From: Candidatus Scatomonas merdigallinarum
GTDB lineage: Bacteria; Bacillota; Clostridia; Lachnospirales; Lachnospiraceae
DNA length: 64,000 nucleotides
Direction of reading: 5' to 3'
Assembly (NCBI GenBank): GCA_018716305.1
Contig: DVKB01000008.1
Location: forward strand, 51,589 to 115,588
Part shown: positions 1 through 10,644 of the stretch, piece by piece
Layout: each line of letters opens with the position of its first letter
Numbering within the stretch: the first letter of the stretch is position 1
Position numbers and translations under genes: made by a program
The notes under the pieces: model-generated
The model's database searches: none
Told to the model about the DNA's origin: nothing
What the model saw: only the letters and a program-made list of their open reading frames with translations

Positions 1-3000
1 AACGGAGAGGGATACAAAGGCTGGATTGACAATTTCAAAGTTTATGACGGGGCTCTGACCGATGAGGATCTGGTGGACCAGGAAGCCGCAGCCGCGGCGG
101 TTGAGGCAGACGCGGATGCCCTGTCCCTGCCGGAGACCGTGAAGGAGAGCTTTTCCCTTCCCTCCCAGGGGACAAACGGTTCCCAGATCACCTGGGAGAT
201 CACCGCGGGAAGTGAAGCCGCAGTCATCGGAGAGGACGGCTATACGGTTGCCGTAACAAGATCCGAGACAGAAGACATGCAGGTTACTTTCAAAGCCACC
301 GTCCAGATGGCCGGACAGAGTGCGGAAAGAGAATTCACTGTTACGGTGGAAAAACTTCTGAGCAGCGATGAGTTTCTGGCGGCAGCGGCGGATCAGCTGG
401 AGCTGGTAAACCCCGACGATGTGAGAGAAAATATCTACCTTCCCACAGAGGTGGAAGTAGAGGGTTCCGGAAGAACAGCTGCCGTGACCTGGGAATCCAG
501 CAATCCGGCCGTAGTGACGGATCAGGAGCAGGACGGCAAGCCTGCCGGTGTGGTCACCAGACAGGCGGAAGATACCACCGTGACCCTGACAGCCGCCATT
601 ACCGCGGAGGAAGGAGCGGTAGAAAAAGAATTTACTCTGACAGTAAAGAAAGCCCATGAGATGGAGGATACCACGGATTATCTCTTTGCCTACTTCCTCA
701 GCGATGGCGGCCCCTCTCAGCAGCAGATCTTCTTTGCCTCCAGCCATGACGGAGATAACTGGATGGATCTGAACCGGAAAGAGGCGGTGCTCAGCGTGGC
801 CGACTCTGTGCGGACCCAGGAAGATATGGACAAGACCCAGAACCAGGCAGGTGTGAGGGATCCCTATCTGATCCGCTCTCCGGAAGGTGACAAATTCTAC
901 CTGATTGCCACGGATCTGTGCATCGGCAGCAATGATATCGCCAACGGCACCGTAGACTGGGGCACCTCTCAGTTTAACGGAAGCCACTGCCTGCGCATCT
1001 GGGAATCTACGGATCTGGTAAACTGGTCCGAGCCCTGGCTGGCGGAAGTAGCCCCGGAGGGAACAACCTGCGCCTGGGCACCTGAAGCCATCTATGATGA
1101 GACTACAGGAGAATTTGTAGTGTACTGGGCATCCATGACCGGAAGCGTGCAGAAGGTCTACTATTCAAAAACCAGAGACTTCCGCAACTTCTCAGAACCC
1201 CAGATGTTCATTGACAACGGAAATGACCATATCATTGATACCACCATCCTCAGAGACAGCCAGGGCAATTATTACCGGGCTTCCGCGGCCAGCAGCACCA
1301 TCCGGGTGGAAAAATGTACGGACAGCAGCCAGTGGCTGACCAATCAGTCTGTATGGGAAACCCAGGGCTTTATCCGGGATATCACCGGCTACACACCCGG
1401 CCTGGAAGGACCGGAGCTGTTTGCTTACAATCAGGATGACTGGAAGGAAGTAGACGGACAGAAGGTGGAAACCTACGGCCTGCTGGCGGACAACAACGGC
1501 GGTGTGGGATATGTTCCCTTCTACACCACGGATATCGCCAACGCCAAATGGGTGAAAACCGGAGACAATGATTTCAACTTTGACACCAATCGGAAACGCC
1601 ACGGCACTGTAATCCCTCTGACTGCGGAAGAGTACGACCGGGTCATGGAGGCTTACGGCCCCAGCAGCATTGAAGTAAAAACCGCTCCCATGAAGACGGT
1701 TTACGCGGTGGGATCGGATGAAGTGAATCCCGCAGGTCTGGTGCTGACCGTAACTTACGCGGACGGACGCACGGAGGATATCGCCTACAACGGAGGTTCC
1801 AAAAATGCCAGACAGTTTACTTTCAGCGATATAGATTTCAATGAGATCGGAGAGCAGGAAGTAACGGTTACCTATGGAGAACAGCAGGCATCTTTCACCG
1901 TTCAGGTGGCGGATCCCGCTGAGATTGAGGCAGAGCTCCTGCTGGATTTCGATTTTGAAAATCTGAGCGCCGGACAGGACATCGTGACGGACACTGCCAA
2001 AGCATCCGGCGGCTATACCCTCACCGACAGCTATGAGGGCGGCAGCGCCCTGCATCTGGATGGAACCGCGGCTCAGTGGCTGAATGTGACGGCGGCAGAC
2101 GGATCCAGCCTTCTTACCGGGCTGGAGGAAATGACAGTTTCCTACGACATCAAAAACGAGCGGACCGCTACCAACTGGGCCTTCTACGCGGCGCCCAACG
2201 ACAGCACCCAGCTGAATACCACAGAGCACTATGTGGGATTCCTGCACAACGGCGGAAACCTGACCGTAGAGCGGTACAACAATACCAATGGCCGCCCGGC
2301 CAATCCTTCCGCTGCAGTGGGAAATGACTGGGTACATATTGACGTGGTTCTGAGTACCGACGACACAGCCATCTACGTAAACGGCGTAGAGAGGGCAAGA
2401 GTGGACAGTGAGTATTCCCTGCTGGATATTCTGGGAAGCAGCAGCATTCTGCAGATCGGAAAGGCCAACTGGGCCGCAGGGGAATATACCCAGGCATCCA
2501 TGGATAACCTGAAGATCTGGAACAAGGCTCTGGACGCGGAAACAATTCAGAAAAATGTTCCCTCCTTCTTCCTGGAGCAGGAAATGGAAGCCATTAAGGC
2601 GGAAATTGCTGACGTAACTCTTGAAAATGGCCAGAGCGTTCTTCCGGACTACGGCGGAACAGTTACCTGGAAATCGGAAATGGACGCGGTGGTTATCGGA
2701 GAGGACGGACTGACCGCGGAGGTACAGGCTCCCGCAGTGGGCGAGGAGGATCTTACCGGCACGCTGACCGCGGTAATCTCCCTGGGAACTCTGACTGCTG
2801 AAGTGGAAGTTCCCGTGACAGTAAAAGCACAGGTAGGGCCGGATGATCCCTACGGATATCTGATGGTGCATTTCGTAGAGGATTCCAACGGCTACGCGGA
2901 GAAAATGTATCTGGATATTTCCAGAGGCGATAATCCGGAACAGTGGGATCCCCTGAACGACCGGGAACCCATCCTGGCGTCCAACCTGGGAACCACCGGA

Positions 3001-4782
3001 GCCAGAGACCCGTACCTGACCTACAATCCGGAAACAGAAACCTATTATATTATCGCCACGGATCTGCGTGTCTTCGGCGGGGACAATCTCCAGTGGGGAT
3101 ATTGGGGAAGCCATGGAAGTACCAAGATGAATGTCTGGGAATCCAAAGACCTGATCCACTGGTCAGATGTGCGCCAGTTTGACGTGGCTTTAAATGCCGA
3201 CGGCGAAACGCAGGCTTATCTCGGCATGATGTGGGCGCCGGAGGCTACCTGGGTGCCGGACTACTACGGAGAGGGCAAAGGAGCCTTTATCGTATACTGG
3301 TCTTCCAATGTGTACGCGGACGAGGCGCATACCTCTGTGGTGGGCGGCGGCTCTGACATTATGTACGGCGTGACCACAGACTTTACCCAGGACACCTGGG
3401 AGTACGGCGGCCTGTTCCTGGACGGCGGAAGCGCGGGATGGATCGACACAAATATCCTTCAGGCCAACGGAAAAACCTACCATATTACCAAGAGCAACTC
3501 GGAACAGATTATCATGGAATCCACCGAGGCAAAAGACTGGTGGAACTATGAAACCACCGAATGGACCAGGGTGCAGAGCAACATCGGCCAGAGCCGTTTC
3601 GGCTCCGTGGAAGGTCCTGCCACCTTTACGGACCACAGCCAGGAGAACCGCTGGTACCTCTTTGTGGACGACCTGCCCACGCCGGGTTATCAGCCCATGG
3701 TTTCCACCGACCTGGATGAGGGCTGGGAGTATCTGGACAGCTCCGATTACTTCCTGACCACTTACACTAAACACGGCGGAGTGATCTCCCTGACCAAGGC
3801 TCAGTACGACGCCCTCCGGGCCGCTGACGCTGAGTCCGCGGTAAAGGAAGATCTGGGCAGTGTGACAGTCCAGGCAGGAAGCACAGCGGAGGATCTGCAG
3901 GCAGTGCTTCCTGCGGAGGCAGAAGTAAATCTGTATTATGATATGGGAACCTCCGCGCTTCCGGTCGAGTGGGATTTTTCCGCGGTGGATCTCAACGAAG
4001 AGGGAACCTATCAGGTGACCGGCATCGTGCAGTCTTTGAGCTCCAACAAGGACGCCTGGGTCGGAAAGGACGGCTCCACAGCCTACGACGCCCCGGACAG
4101 AGAGCTCTACAGCTCCCGGGCTATACAAGTGACCGCTCAGGTACAGATCACGGAGAAGACAGAGGATCCTGTGGTCCTTACGAAGATCGAGGTTCTGTCC
4201 GGACCGGATAAGACCGAGTACAGCAAGGGAGAAGCCTTTGATCCGGAGGGACTGGTGATCCTGGCTTCCTACAGTGATGGAAGCACCAGCGAGGTAGAGG
4301 GAAAAGACTGCGAGATCAGCGGATATGATCCGGACAAGATCGGAGAGCAGACAGTGGAAGTATCCTATGGCGGCATGACGGCGATGGTGACCGTTACCGT
4401 GAAGGCTGAGCCTACGGAGGAGCCCACCACAACGCCTGAGCCCACAGAGGAGCCCACCACAACACCTGAGCCCACGGAAGAGCCGACGACAACGCCTGAG
4501 CCCACAGAGGAGCCCACCACAACGCCTGAGCCTACGGAAGAACCCACCGGGGAACCGACTCAGGAACCCACGGAAGAACCTACTGGGGAACCCACCCAGA
4601 AACCTTCCGGCACGCCTTCTGATCCCACCGGTACGGCGAAGCCTTCCGGAACTCCGGGACAGGGCGGAGGCTCATCCGCGCAGACAGGAGACGAGTCCAT
4701 GGCCGCGGTTTACGCGGCAGTTCTGGCAGCTGCCTGCGGCGGCATGGTAATCCTTCTGAAAAAGAAAAGAATCGTGAAATAA
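1..4782 (+). CDS. Sortase-anchored multi-domain surface protein with two GH43-type glycosidase modules (5' end outside window)
   Basis: The reading frame is open from base 1, so the start lies upstream; 1,593 residues are visible. In order (window residue numbers): the end of a LamG-type lectin domain (GWIDNFKVYDGAL, about 8-20), atrophied bacterial Ig-like repeats (30-215), a GH43-like five-blade propeller (225-550; VRDPYL, LEGPELF), a Big_3-type Ig domain (555-640), a LamG domain (644-852), another Ig repeat, a second GH43-like propeller (950-1275; ARDPYL, VEGPATF), Ig-like domains, a Pro/Thr/Glu-rich wall spacer, then QTGDES, a hydrophobic stretch and KKKRIVK. That tail is a variant sortase signal with QTG in place of LPXTG. 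GH43 enzymes typically cleave arabinose- or xylose-containing glycans, so plant or dietary polysaccharide is the likely target. The RDP and EGP motifs fit the family's acidic residues; exact substrate is unknown. Confidence 0.88.
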   Translation, partial: NGEGYKGWIDNFKVYDGALTDEDLVDQEAAAAAVEADADALSLPETVKESFSLPSQGTNGSQITWEITAGSEAAVIGEDGYTVAVTRSETEDMQVTFKATVQMAGQSAEREFTVTVEKLLSSDEFLAAAADQLELVNPDDVRENIYLPTEVEVEGSGRTAAVTWESSNPAVVTDQEQDGKPAGVVTRQAEDTTVTLTAAITAEEGAVEKEFTLTVKKAHEMEDTTDYLFAYFLSDGGPSQQQIFFASSHDGDNWMDLNRKEAVLSVADSVRTQEDMDKTQNQAGVRDPYLIRSPEGDKFYLIATDLCIGSNDIANGTVDWGTSQFNGSHCLRIWESTDLVNWSEPWLAEVAPEGTTCAWAPEAIYDETTGEFVVYWASMTGSVQKVYYSKTRDFRNFSEPQMFIDNGNDHIIDTTILRDSQGNYYRASAASSTIRVEKCTDSSQWLTNQSVWETQGFIRDITGYTPGLEGPELFAYNQDDWKEVDGQKVETYGLLADNNGGVGYVPFYTTDIANAKWVKTGDNDFNFDTNRKRHGTVIPLTAEEYDRVMEAYGPSSIEVKTAPMKTVYAVGSDEVNPAGLVLTVTYADGRTEDIAYNGGSKNARQFTFSDIDFNEIGEQEVTVTYGEQQASFTVQVADPAEIEAELLLDFDFENLSAGQDIVTDTAKASGGYTLTDSYEGGSALHLDGTAAQWLNVTAADGSSLLTGLEEMTVSYDIKNERTATNWAFYAAPNDSTQLNTTEHYVGFLHNGGNLTVERYNNTNGRPANPSAAVGNDWVHIDVVLSTDDTAIYVNGVERARVDSEYSLLDILGSSSILQIGKANWAAGEYTQASMDNLKIWNKALDAETIQKNVPSFFLEQEMEAIKAEIADVTLENGQSVLPDYGGTVTWKSEMDAVVIGEDGLTAEVQAPAVGEEDLTGTLTAVISLGTLTAEVEVPVTVKAQVGPDDPYGYLMVHFVEDSNGYAEKMYLDISRGDNPEQWDPLNDREPILASNLGTTGARDPYLTYNPETETYYIIATDLRVFGGDNLQWGYWGSHGSTKMNVWESKDLIHWSDVRQFDVALNADGETQAYLGMMWAPEATWVPDYYGEGKGAFIVYWSSNVYADEAHTSVVGGGSDIMYGVTTDFTQDTWEYGGLFLDGGSAGWIDTNILQANGKTYHITKSNSEQIIMESTEAKDWWNYETTEWTRVQSNIGQSRFGSVEGPATFTDHSQENRWYLFVDDLPTPGYQPMVSTDLDEGWEYLDSSDYFLTTYTKHGGVISLTKAQYDALRAADAESAVKEDLGSVTVQAGSTAEDLQAVLPAEAEVNLYYDMGTSALPVEWDFSAVDLNEEGTYQVTGIVQSLSSNKDAWVGKDGSTAYDAPDRELYSSRAIQVTAQVQITEKTEDPVVLTKIEVLSGPDKTEYSKGEAFDPEGLVILASYSDGSTSEVEGKDCEISGYDPDKIGEQTVEVSYGGMTAMVTVTVKAEPTEEPTTTPEPTEEPTTTPEPTEEPTTTPEPTEEPTTTPEPTEEPTGEPTQEPTEEPTGEPTQKPSGTPSDPTGTAKPSGTPGQGGGSSAQTGDESMAAVYAAVLAAACGGMVILLKKKRIVK
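4411..4602 (+). repeat. Tandem repeat encoding the PTEEPTTTPE cell-wall spacer
   Basis: Four near-identical 30-bp units (4411-4530) encode PTEEPTTTPE. They are followed by two 36-bp derivatives encoding PTEEPTGEPTQ(E/K). This low-complexity Pro/Thr/Glu stalk is typical of proteins that must cross peptidoglycan, and its copy number can vary between strains by slippage. Confidence 0.9.
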
Positions 4783-4790
4783 AGGATTTT

Positions 4791-4839
4791 AAAACCGATG
4801 GCGGAACCCGCGAAAGGCAGGGGAAGCCATCGGTTTTTT
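4791..4839 (+). terminator. Rho-independent terminator of the surface glycosidase gene
   Basis: AAAACCGATGGC (4791) pairs with GCCATCGGTTTT, followed by T residues, 9 bp after the stop codon. Confidence 0.85.
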
Positions 4840-4842
4840 GGC

Positions 4843-4888
4843 AAAAAAATTTGACCGCAAGAGCAGCTTTTCCGCCGCCCTTACGGTC
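4843..4888 (-). terminator. Rho-independent terminator of the activase gene
   Basis: Read on the minus strand, a 15-bp stem allowing G-U pairs (arms 4888-4874 and 4867-4853, loop GGAAAA) is followed by AAATTTTTTT. It sits 24 bp past the stop of the leftward gene and back to back with the plus-strand terminator. Confidence 0.88.
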
Positions 4889-4911
4889 AGCTTTTTAGTG
4901 AAGGAAGGAAG

Positions 4912-7900
4912 TTATCTTCCGCTTCCATGCAGGTTCTTTACCGCTGTGGAGAGCATGAGCTTGATCCGGTTCAGCTGGTTGACCTCGGAAGCGCCGGGGT
5001 CATAGTCCACAGCCACGATGTTGGCCTTGGGGTATTCCTTGCGGATGGCCTTGATGACGCCCTTGCCCACAATGTGGTTGGGCAGGCAGGCGAAGGGCTG
5101 GATGCACACGATGTTCATCACACCGCCGTGGATCAGCTCCATCATCTCGCCGGTGAGGAACCAGCCCTCGCCGGTCTGGTTGCCTACGGACACAATGGGG
5201 GAGGCGTATTTAGCCAGATCCCGGATATCCGCCGGCGGGGTAAAGTGAACGCTCTTCGCGAACTCTTTGGAGGCGGCGCTCCGCAGCCAGTTAATGGCCT
5301 TGATCCCCAGGTTGCAGAGGGCGGCGGTAGATTTCTTGGTGCCCAGGTGCTCCGCCTTGAAGTTGGCGTTGTAGAAGCTGTACATAAAGAAATCAATCAG
5401 GTCCGGACATACGGCCTCGGCCCCTTCCCGCTCCAGCAGTTCCGCCAGGTGGTTGTTGGCCGCCGGCAGGAATTTTACCAGGATCTCGCCCACAATGCCC
5501 ACCCGGGGCTTCTTCTCATCGGTGATGGGAAGCCGGTCAAAATCCCGGATCATGGTGCGGCAGATCTGTTTGTATTTCTTAAAGGAAATCTTCGGTCCGC
5601 TGACAAAGTCAATGCAGATCTTCTCCCATTTTTTATGTAAGCGGTTGGCGGAGCCTTTTACCTTTTCGTAGGGGCGCATCCGGTACAGGCACTTCATGAG
5701 AATATCTCCGAAGACCGCTCCGAACACCACCCGCAGAGCCAGCCTGGGAGTAATCTTAAAGCCGGGGTTGCTCTCCAGGCCGCTGAGATTCAGTGAGATT
5801 ACGGGAACGTACTCCATGCCCACTTTCTTCAGGGCCCGGCGGATAAAGCCGATATAGTTGGAGGCCCGGCAGCCGCCGCCGGTCTGGGTCATAATGACCG
5901 CGGTCTTGTGGGTGTCGTACTTTCCGGACAGCAAGGCCTGCATAATCTGTCCCACCACCATCAGGGAGGGATAGCAGGCATCGTTGTTGACGTACTTCAG
6001 TCCTACGTCCACAGCGTCCTTGTTGTCGTTGCCCAGGATCTCCAGATGGTATCCCTCGGAGTTAAAGGCCGGCTCCAGGATGTTGAAGTGGATGGGGGAC
6101 ATCTGGGGACAGAGAATGGTGTAATCCTTTCTCATTTTCTCGGTAAATACCGCTTTTTCTATGGAAGAGGGATGCAGCTCCCGCTTCTCGGGATTTTTCT
6201 CTCTTGCCCGCAGGGCTGCCAGCAGGGAGCGCACCCGGATCCGGGCGGCGCCCAGGTTGTTGACCTCATCGATTTTCAGGCAGGTGTAGATCTTGCCGCT
6301 GCCGGTGAGGATCTCGTATACCTGGTCTGTGGTGACAGCGTCCAGACCGCAGCCGAAGGAGTTCAGCTGGATCAGATCCAGATCCTCCCTGGTTTTTACA
6401 TAGTTGGCGGCGGCGTACAGACGGGTGTGGTACATCCACTGGTCGTTGACCCGCAGAGGCCGCTCCAGAGGAGCCAGGTGGGACACGGAGTCCTCGGTGA
6501 GCACGGCAATATCGTAGGAATTGATCATATCCGGGATGCCGTGGTGGATCTCCGGGTCGATATGGTAGGGACGGCCGGCCAGGACAATGCCCCGATGCCC
6601 GGTCTCCTCCATCCATTTCAGAGTCTCCTCGCCCTTGGCTTCTATATCTCTGCGCATGGCGGCCATCTCTTCCCAGCCGGAATGGCAGGCTTCCCGGATT
6701 TCCTCCTCGGGGATCTGGGGGAAGACCTTTACCAGCTCATCCGCCAGGATCTTCTCGCTGGTGAGAGCCAGGAAGGGATTCATAAAGCGGATCTCCGGAT
6801 TGTTCAGCTCATCCACGTTGTTCTTGATATTCTCCGCGTATGAGGTGACGATGGGGCAGTTGTAGTGGTTGACGGCCCCGGGATCCTCGTTCCTCTCGTA
6901 GGGGATGCAGGGGTAGAAGATAAACTTCACTCCCTGCTTCAGCAGCCAGCTGATGTGGCCGTGGGCCAGCTTGGCAGGATAGCACTCGGACTCGCTGGGG
7001 ATGGATTCAATGCCCAGCTCGTAGATCTTCCTGGTGGAAACCGGGGAGAGTACCACCTGATACCCAAGTCTGGTGAAGAAGGTAAACCACAGGGGATAGT
7101 TCTCGTACATGTTCAGAACTCTGGGGATGCCCACTTTGCCCCTGGGAGCCTCGTCCTCTGTGAGAGGGGTGTAGCCGAAGAGTTTCTTCATCTTATATTC
7201 AAAGAGGTTGGGAATGTGGTTGGCATTCTTCTCCTTGCCGATGCCCCGCTCGCAGCGGTTGCCGCTGATGTACTGGCGGCCGCCGGAGAAACGGTTGATG
7301 GTCAGGCGGCAGTTGTTGGTACAGCCCTTGCAGTTGGCCATCTTGGTAGAGTACTGCAGGGTGTTGATCTTCTCAATGGGCAGCATGGAGGTCTCTTTGC
7401 CCTCGTAGCGCTCCCTGGCGATCAGAGCCGCGCCGAAAGCCCCCATGATGCCGGCGATATCCGGCCGGATAGCCTGGCAGTCGGCGATGCGCTCAAAGCT
7501 GCGGAGCACCGCGTCATTGTAGAAGGTACCTCCCTGGACCACGATGTGATTTCCCAGTTCTTTGGCGTCGGAAACCTTGATCACCTTGTACAGGGCGTTT
7601 TTGATGACAGAGTAGGCCAGTCCCGCGGAGATGTCCGCCACCGTGGCCCCTTCCTTCTGGGCCTGCTTTACCTTAGAGTTCATGAACACGGTGCAGCGGG
7701 TGCCCAGGTCAATGGGATGCTCCGCGAACAGAGCCTCCCGGGCGAAGTCCTGGACGCTATAGTTCAGGGACTGGGCAAAGTTTTCAATAAAAGAACCGCA
7801 GCCGGAGGAGCAGGCCTCGTTCAGGAGGACGCTGTCCACGGCGTGATCCTTGATCTTGATGCATTTCATATCCTGACCGCCGATGTCCAGGATACAGTCC

Positions 7901-9147
7901 ACCTCCGGGTCAAAGAAAGCGGCGGCGGTGTAGTGGGCGATGGTTTCCACTTCGCCTTCATCCAGCATCAGAGCGGCTTTGATGAGAGCTTCCCCGTAAC
8001 CGGTGGAGCAGGAGTAGGCGATGTGGGCGGAATCCGGCATCTGCTCGTAGATCTCCTGGATGGCCCGGATGGAAGTGGCCAGGGGGTTGCCCTGGTTGTT
8101 GCTGTAGAAAGAATACAGCAGGGAGCCGTCCTCGCCCACCACGGCCGCTTTGGTGGTGGTGGAACCGGCGTCGATGCCCAGATAGCAGTTGCCCTCGTAA
8201 GTGGAGAAATCCGCGGTGGCCACGTTGTTGACGCTCTGGCGCTCCAGGAAGGCGTCGTATTCCTCCTGGGAGGCGAAGAGGGGCTCCATGCGGGCTACCT
8301 CGAAATCAATGGCTACACCGGAGCGGAGTTTTTCCGCCAGGGCTTTCAGGGATACGCTGTTCTCCAAAGAGGCGTTCATGGCGGAGCCGATGGCCGCGAA
8401 CAGATGGGAGTTGTCCGGCATGATGCTGTGCTCCTCGTCCAGCTTCAGAGTGCGGATAAAAGCCTGGCGCAGCTCCGAAAGGAAATGCAGAGGCCCGCCC
8501 AGAAAGGCGATATGGCCCCGGATGGGCTTGCCGCAGGCCAGGCCGGAGATGGTCTGGTTTACCACTGCCTGGAAGATAGACACCGCCAGATCCTCCTTGG
8601 TAGCCCCGTCGTTGATCAGGGGCTGGATATCCGTCTTGGCAAACACGCCGCAGCGGGCGGCGATGGGGTAAATGGCCTTGTAGTTTTTGGCGTACTCGTT
8701 GAGGCCGGTGGCGTCGGTCTGCAGCAGAGAGGCCATCTGGTCGATAAAGGAGCCGGTGCCCCCGGCGCAGATGCCGTTCATGCGCTGCTCGATGTTGCCC
8801 CCCTCAAAGTAGATGATCTTGGCGTCCTCGCCGCCCAGTTCAATGGCTACGTCCGTCTGGGGGGCGTAGTGCTGCAGTGCCGTGGAAACGGCGATGACCT
8901 CCTGGACAAAGGGAACTTCCAGATGGTTGGCCAGGGTCAGGCCGCCGGAACCGGTGATTACCGGGCTGACGGAGAGTTCCCCCAGCTTTTCACAGGCCTC
9001 GGTCAGAAGATCTGCCAAAGTCTCCTGGATGTTGGCATAGTGACGCCTGTAATCAGAAAAAAGCAGAGCGTTCTCTGCGTTTAAAATCGCGACTTTTACC
9101 GTGGTGGAACCGGTATCGATTCCCAGGGTATATCGTTTTTCACTCAT
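4912..9147 (-). CDS. 2-hydroxyacyl-CoA dehydratase activase-type protein, double ASKHA ATPase fused to DUF2229 and HgdB-like regions
   Basis: A 1,411-residue protein. Residues about 5-270 and 320-580 are two BcrAD/BadFG-type ATPase domains, each opening with a phosphate-binding GID(T/A)GSTT motif. Cysteines in [10 protein letters not shown] and [10 protein letters not shown] match where activases bind a [4Fe-4S] cluster. A Cys-rich segment (CKGCTNNCR, about 615) leads into a DUF2229-like region and a C-terminal part resembling the dehydratase B subunit. Small activases of this family use ATP to drive low-potential electron transfer to 2-hydroxyacyl-CoA dehydratases. The large fused form is common in Clostridia and its reaction is not settled. 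The start is ATG with GAGGAG 9 bp upstream. It is monocistronic between its own promoter and terminator, with no dehydratase subunit nearby, so the substrate cannot be inferred. Confidence 0.85.
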   Translation of the reverse strand: MSEKRYTLGIDTGSTTVKVAILNAENALLFSDYRRHYANIQETLADLLTEACEKLGELSVSPVITGSGGLTLANHLEVPFVQEVIAVSTALQHYAPQTDVAIELGGEDAKIIYFEGGNIEQRMNGICAGGTGSFIDQMASLLQTDATGLNEYAKNYKAIYPIAARCGVFAKTDIQPLINDGATKEDLAVSIFQAVVNQTISGLACGKPIRGHIAFLGGPLHFLSELRQAFIRTLKLDEEHSIMPDNSHLFAAIGSAMNASLENSVSLKALAEKLRSGVAIDFEVARMEPLFASQEEYDAFLERQSVNNVATADFSTYEGNCYLGIDAGSTTTKAAVVGEDGSLLYSFYSNNQGNPLATSIRAIQEIYEQMPDSAHIAYSCSTGYGEALIKAALMLDEGEVETIAHYTAAAFFDPEVDCILDIGGQDMKCIKIKDHAVDSVLLNEACSSGCGSFIENFAQSLNYSVQDFAREALFAEHPIDLGTRCTVFMNSKVKQAQKEGATVADISAGLAYSVIKNALYKVIKVSDAKELGNHIVVQGGTFYNDAVLRSFERIADCQAIRPDIAGIMGAFGAALIARERYEGKETSMLPIEKINTLQYSTKMANCKGCTNNCRLTINRFSGGRQYISGNRCERGIGKEKNANHIPNLFEYKMKKLFGYTPLTEDEAPRGKVGIPRVLNMYENYPLWFTFFTRLGYQVVLSPVSTRKIYELGIESIPSESECYPAKLAHGHISWLLKQGVKFIFYPCIPYERNEDPGAVNHYNCPIVTSYAENIKNNVDELNNPEIRFMNPFLALTSEKILADELVKVFPQIPEEEIREACHSGWEEMAAMRRDIEAKGEETLKWMEETGHRGIVLAGRPYHIDPEIHHGIPDMINSYDIAVLTEDSVSHLAPLERPLRVNDQWMYHTRLYAAANYVKTREDLDLIQLNSFGCGLDAVTTDQVYEILTGSGKIYTCLKIDEVNNLGAARIRVRSLLAALRAREKNPEKRELHPSSIEKAVFTEKMRKDYTILCPQMSPIHFNILEPAFNSEGYHLEILGNDNKDAVDVGLKYVNNDACYPSLMVVGQIMQALLSGKYDTHKTAVIMTQTGGGCRASNYIGFIRRALKKVGMEYVPVISLNLSGLESNPGFKITPRLALRVVFGAVFGDILMKCLYRMRPYEKVKGSANRLHKKWEKICIDFVSGPKISFKKYKQICRTMIRDFDRLPITDEKKPRVGIVGEILVKFLPAANNHLAELLEREGAEAVCPDLIDFFMYSFYNANFKAEHLGTKKSTAALCNLGIKAINWLRSAASKEFAKSVHFTPPADIRDLAKYASPIVSVGNQTGEGWFLTGEMMELIHGGVMNIVCIQPFACLPNHIVGKGVIKAIRKEYPKANIVAVDYDPGASEVNQLNRIKLMLSTAVKNLHGSGR

Positions 9148-9177
9148 GTAAAATTCTCCTCACTTTCGCTTCCTATG

Positions 9178-9206
9178 ATTATACGACAAGATTCGGGCAA
9201 ATACAA
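9178..9206 (-). promoter_or_regulatory. Sigma-A-type promoter of the activase gene
   Basis: On the minus strand, TTGTAT (9206-9201), 17 bp, TATAAT (9183-9178), about 30 bp before the start codon. Confidence 0.75.
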
Positions 9207-9286
9207 TTAGTAAAAATCCCCTCAAATCTTAAAAGAATATAACCTGGGGCTGTATCAAATATCCGAAGAGGCTCCCGGACCGGAGA

Positions 9287-9315
9287 TTGATTTTTGCGGC
9301 GGAAACGGCTATACT
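9287..9315 (+). promoter_or_regulatory. Promoter of tgt
   Basis: TTGATT, 17 bp, TATACT, ending 34 bp before the chosen tgt start. A longer in-frame extension starting at 9287 would begin inside this promoter, which argues against that start. Confidence 0.65.
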
Positions 9316-9349
9316 GGAGGCATTGAAAAAACAGAGGAGAAGCAGCAGT

Positions 9350-10489
9350 ATGAGTGAATACAGAATTTTGACTACCGAGGGAAGAGCTAAGCGGGCGGAA
9401 TTCCATACGGTTCACGGAGTGATCCAGACCCCGGTGTTTATGAACGTGGGCACTGTGGCGGCCATTAAGGGCGCTGTGTCCACGGAGGATCTGGAGGGCA
9501 TCGGCACCCAGGTGGAACTGTCCAACACCTACCACCTTCATGTGCGGCCGGGCGATGAGGTGGTAAAGAAGCTGGGAGGACTGCATAAGTTTATGTCCTG
9601 GAACAAACCCATCCTTACGGATTCCGGAGGCTTCCAGGTGTTTTCCCTGGCCACCCTGCGGAAGATCAAGGAGGAAGGGGTGTACTTCCGCTCCCATGTG
9701 GACGGCAGGAAGATCTTTATGGGACCGGAGGAGAGCATGCAGATCCAGTCCAACCTGGCCTCCACCATCGCCATGGCTTTTGACGAGTGCCCATCCAGCG
9801 TGGCGGAGCGCTCCTATGTCCGAGCTTCTGTGGACCGGACCACCCGGTGGCTGGCCCGGTGCCAGACGAAGATGCGGGAGCTGAACCAGAAGGAGGATAC
9901 CATCAATAAACAGCAGCTGCTCTTCGGCATCAACCAGGGGGCCATCTATGCGGACATCCGCGTCGAACACGCGAAACAGATCCGTGAGATGGAGCTGGAC
10001 GGCTATGCCGTAGGAGGTCTGGCAGTCGGCGAGAGCCACGAAGAGATGTACCATATTCTGGAGGAAGTGGTACCATATCTGCCCCAGGATAAGCCCACCT
10101 ATCTCATGGGAGTGGGAACCCCGGCCAATATTCTGGAGGGAGTGGAGCGGGGCATCGACTTCTTTGACTGTGTATATCCCAGCCGCAACGGACGCCACGG
10201 CCATGTATATACCAACCACGGCAAGCTGAACCTGCTGAACGCCAAATACGAGCTGGATGACCGGCCCATTCAGGAGGGCTGCGGCTGCCCTGCCTGCCGC
10301 CGGTACAGCAGGGCCTACCTCCGGCATCTGCTGAAGGCCAAAGAGATGCTGGGCATGCGGCTCTGTGTGCTCCACAACCTGTACTTCTACAACCACTTAA
10401 TGGAAGAGATCCGGGATGCCCTGGATCAGGGAAGGTTCGCGTCATATAAAAAAGAGAAACTGGCCGGCTTTGAGGCAAAAGAAGCGTAA
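9350..10489 (+). CDS. tgt: tRNA-guanine transglycosylase
   Basis: Exchanges guanine-34 of GUN-anticodon tRNAs for preQ1 in the queuosine pathway. The 379-residue length is normal. Visible motifs are DSGGFQVFSL with the first active-site Asp (about residue 90), GGLAVGE, the catalytic-Asp segment DCVYPSRNGRHG (about 265), and the zinc site CGCPACRRYS with the later His (about 305-335). ATG at 9350 follows GAGGAG with 10 bp spacing and gives the usual N-terminus MSEYRILTTEG. tgt often lies next to yajC in Firmicutes; here about 4.8 kb of sigma-factor and cell-wall genes intervene. Confidence 0.95.
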   Translation: MSEYRILTTEGRAKRAEFHTVHGVIQTPVFMNVGTVAAIKGAVSTEDLEGIGTQVELSNTYHLHVRPGDEVVKKLGGLHKFMSWNKPILTDSGGFQVFSLATLRKIKEEGVYFRSHVDGRKIFMGPEESMQIQSNLASTIAMAFDECPSSVAERSYVRASVDRTTRWLARCQTKMRELNQKEDTINKQQLLFGINQGAIYADIRVEHAKQIREMELDGYAVGGLAVGESHEEMYHILEEVVPYLPQDKPTYLMGVGTPANILEGVERGIDFFDCVYPSRNGRHGHVYTNHGKLNLLNAKYELDDRPIQEGCGCPACRRYSRAYLRHLLKAKEMLGMRLCVLHNLYFYNHLMEEIRDALDQGRFASYKKEKLAGFEAKEA

Positions 10490-10502
10490 AAACTGCAGAG
10501 AG

Positions 10503-10549
10503 AAAGGACTCCATACCATGCATGGCGGCGGGGGAGTCCTTTTTCTTTT
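10503..10549 (+). terminator. Terminator after tgt
   Basis: AAAGGACTCC (10503-10512) pairs with GGAGTCCTTT (10533-10542), followed by TTTCTTTT. Confidence 0.85.
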
Positions 10550-10566
10550 GGGGAAAAATAAAAAAA

Positions 10567-10596
10567 TGAAACTTTTCCGCGTTTCCGGGCATCTAA
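10567..10596 (+). promoter_or_regulatory. Probable ECF-sigma autoregulatory promoter
   Basis: TGAAAC (10567-10572), 17 bp, then CATCTAA (10590). This resembles SigV/SigW-type ECF promoters (TGAAAC with a downstream CGTC element) rather than a sigma-A site, and suggests the sigma factor activates its own operon. Inferred from the motif alone. Confidence 0.55.
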
Positions 10597-10644
10597 TCTA
10601 TGAAAGTATCAATGCCATGGCAGTACACAAGAGGGGAAATCACA

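Noticed and set aside
1192..3159. 655-codon open frame on the minus strand
   Set aside because: It lies fully opposite the well-supported GH43 protein; its translation shows no domain and the length follows from GC-rich codon bias.
4411..4602. Tandem repeats suggestive of a CRISPR array
   Set aside because: The units are directly adjacent with no unique spacers and encode an in-frame Pro/Thr/Glu stalk.
6865..9084. 739-codon plus-strand frame opposite the activase
   Set aside because: Antisense shadow; the minus-strand frame carries complete ATPase and Cys motifs, promoter and terminator.
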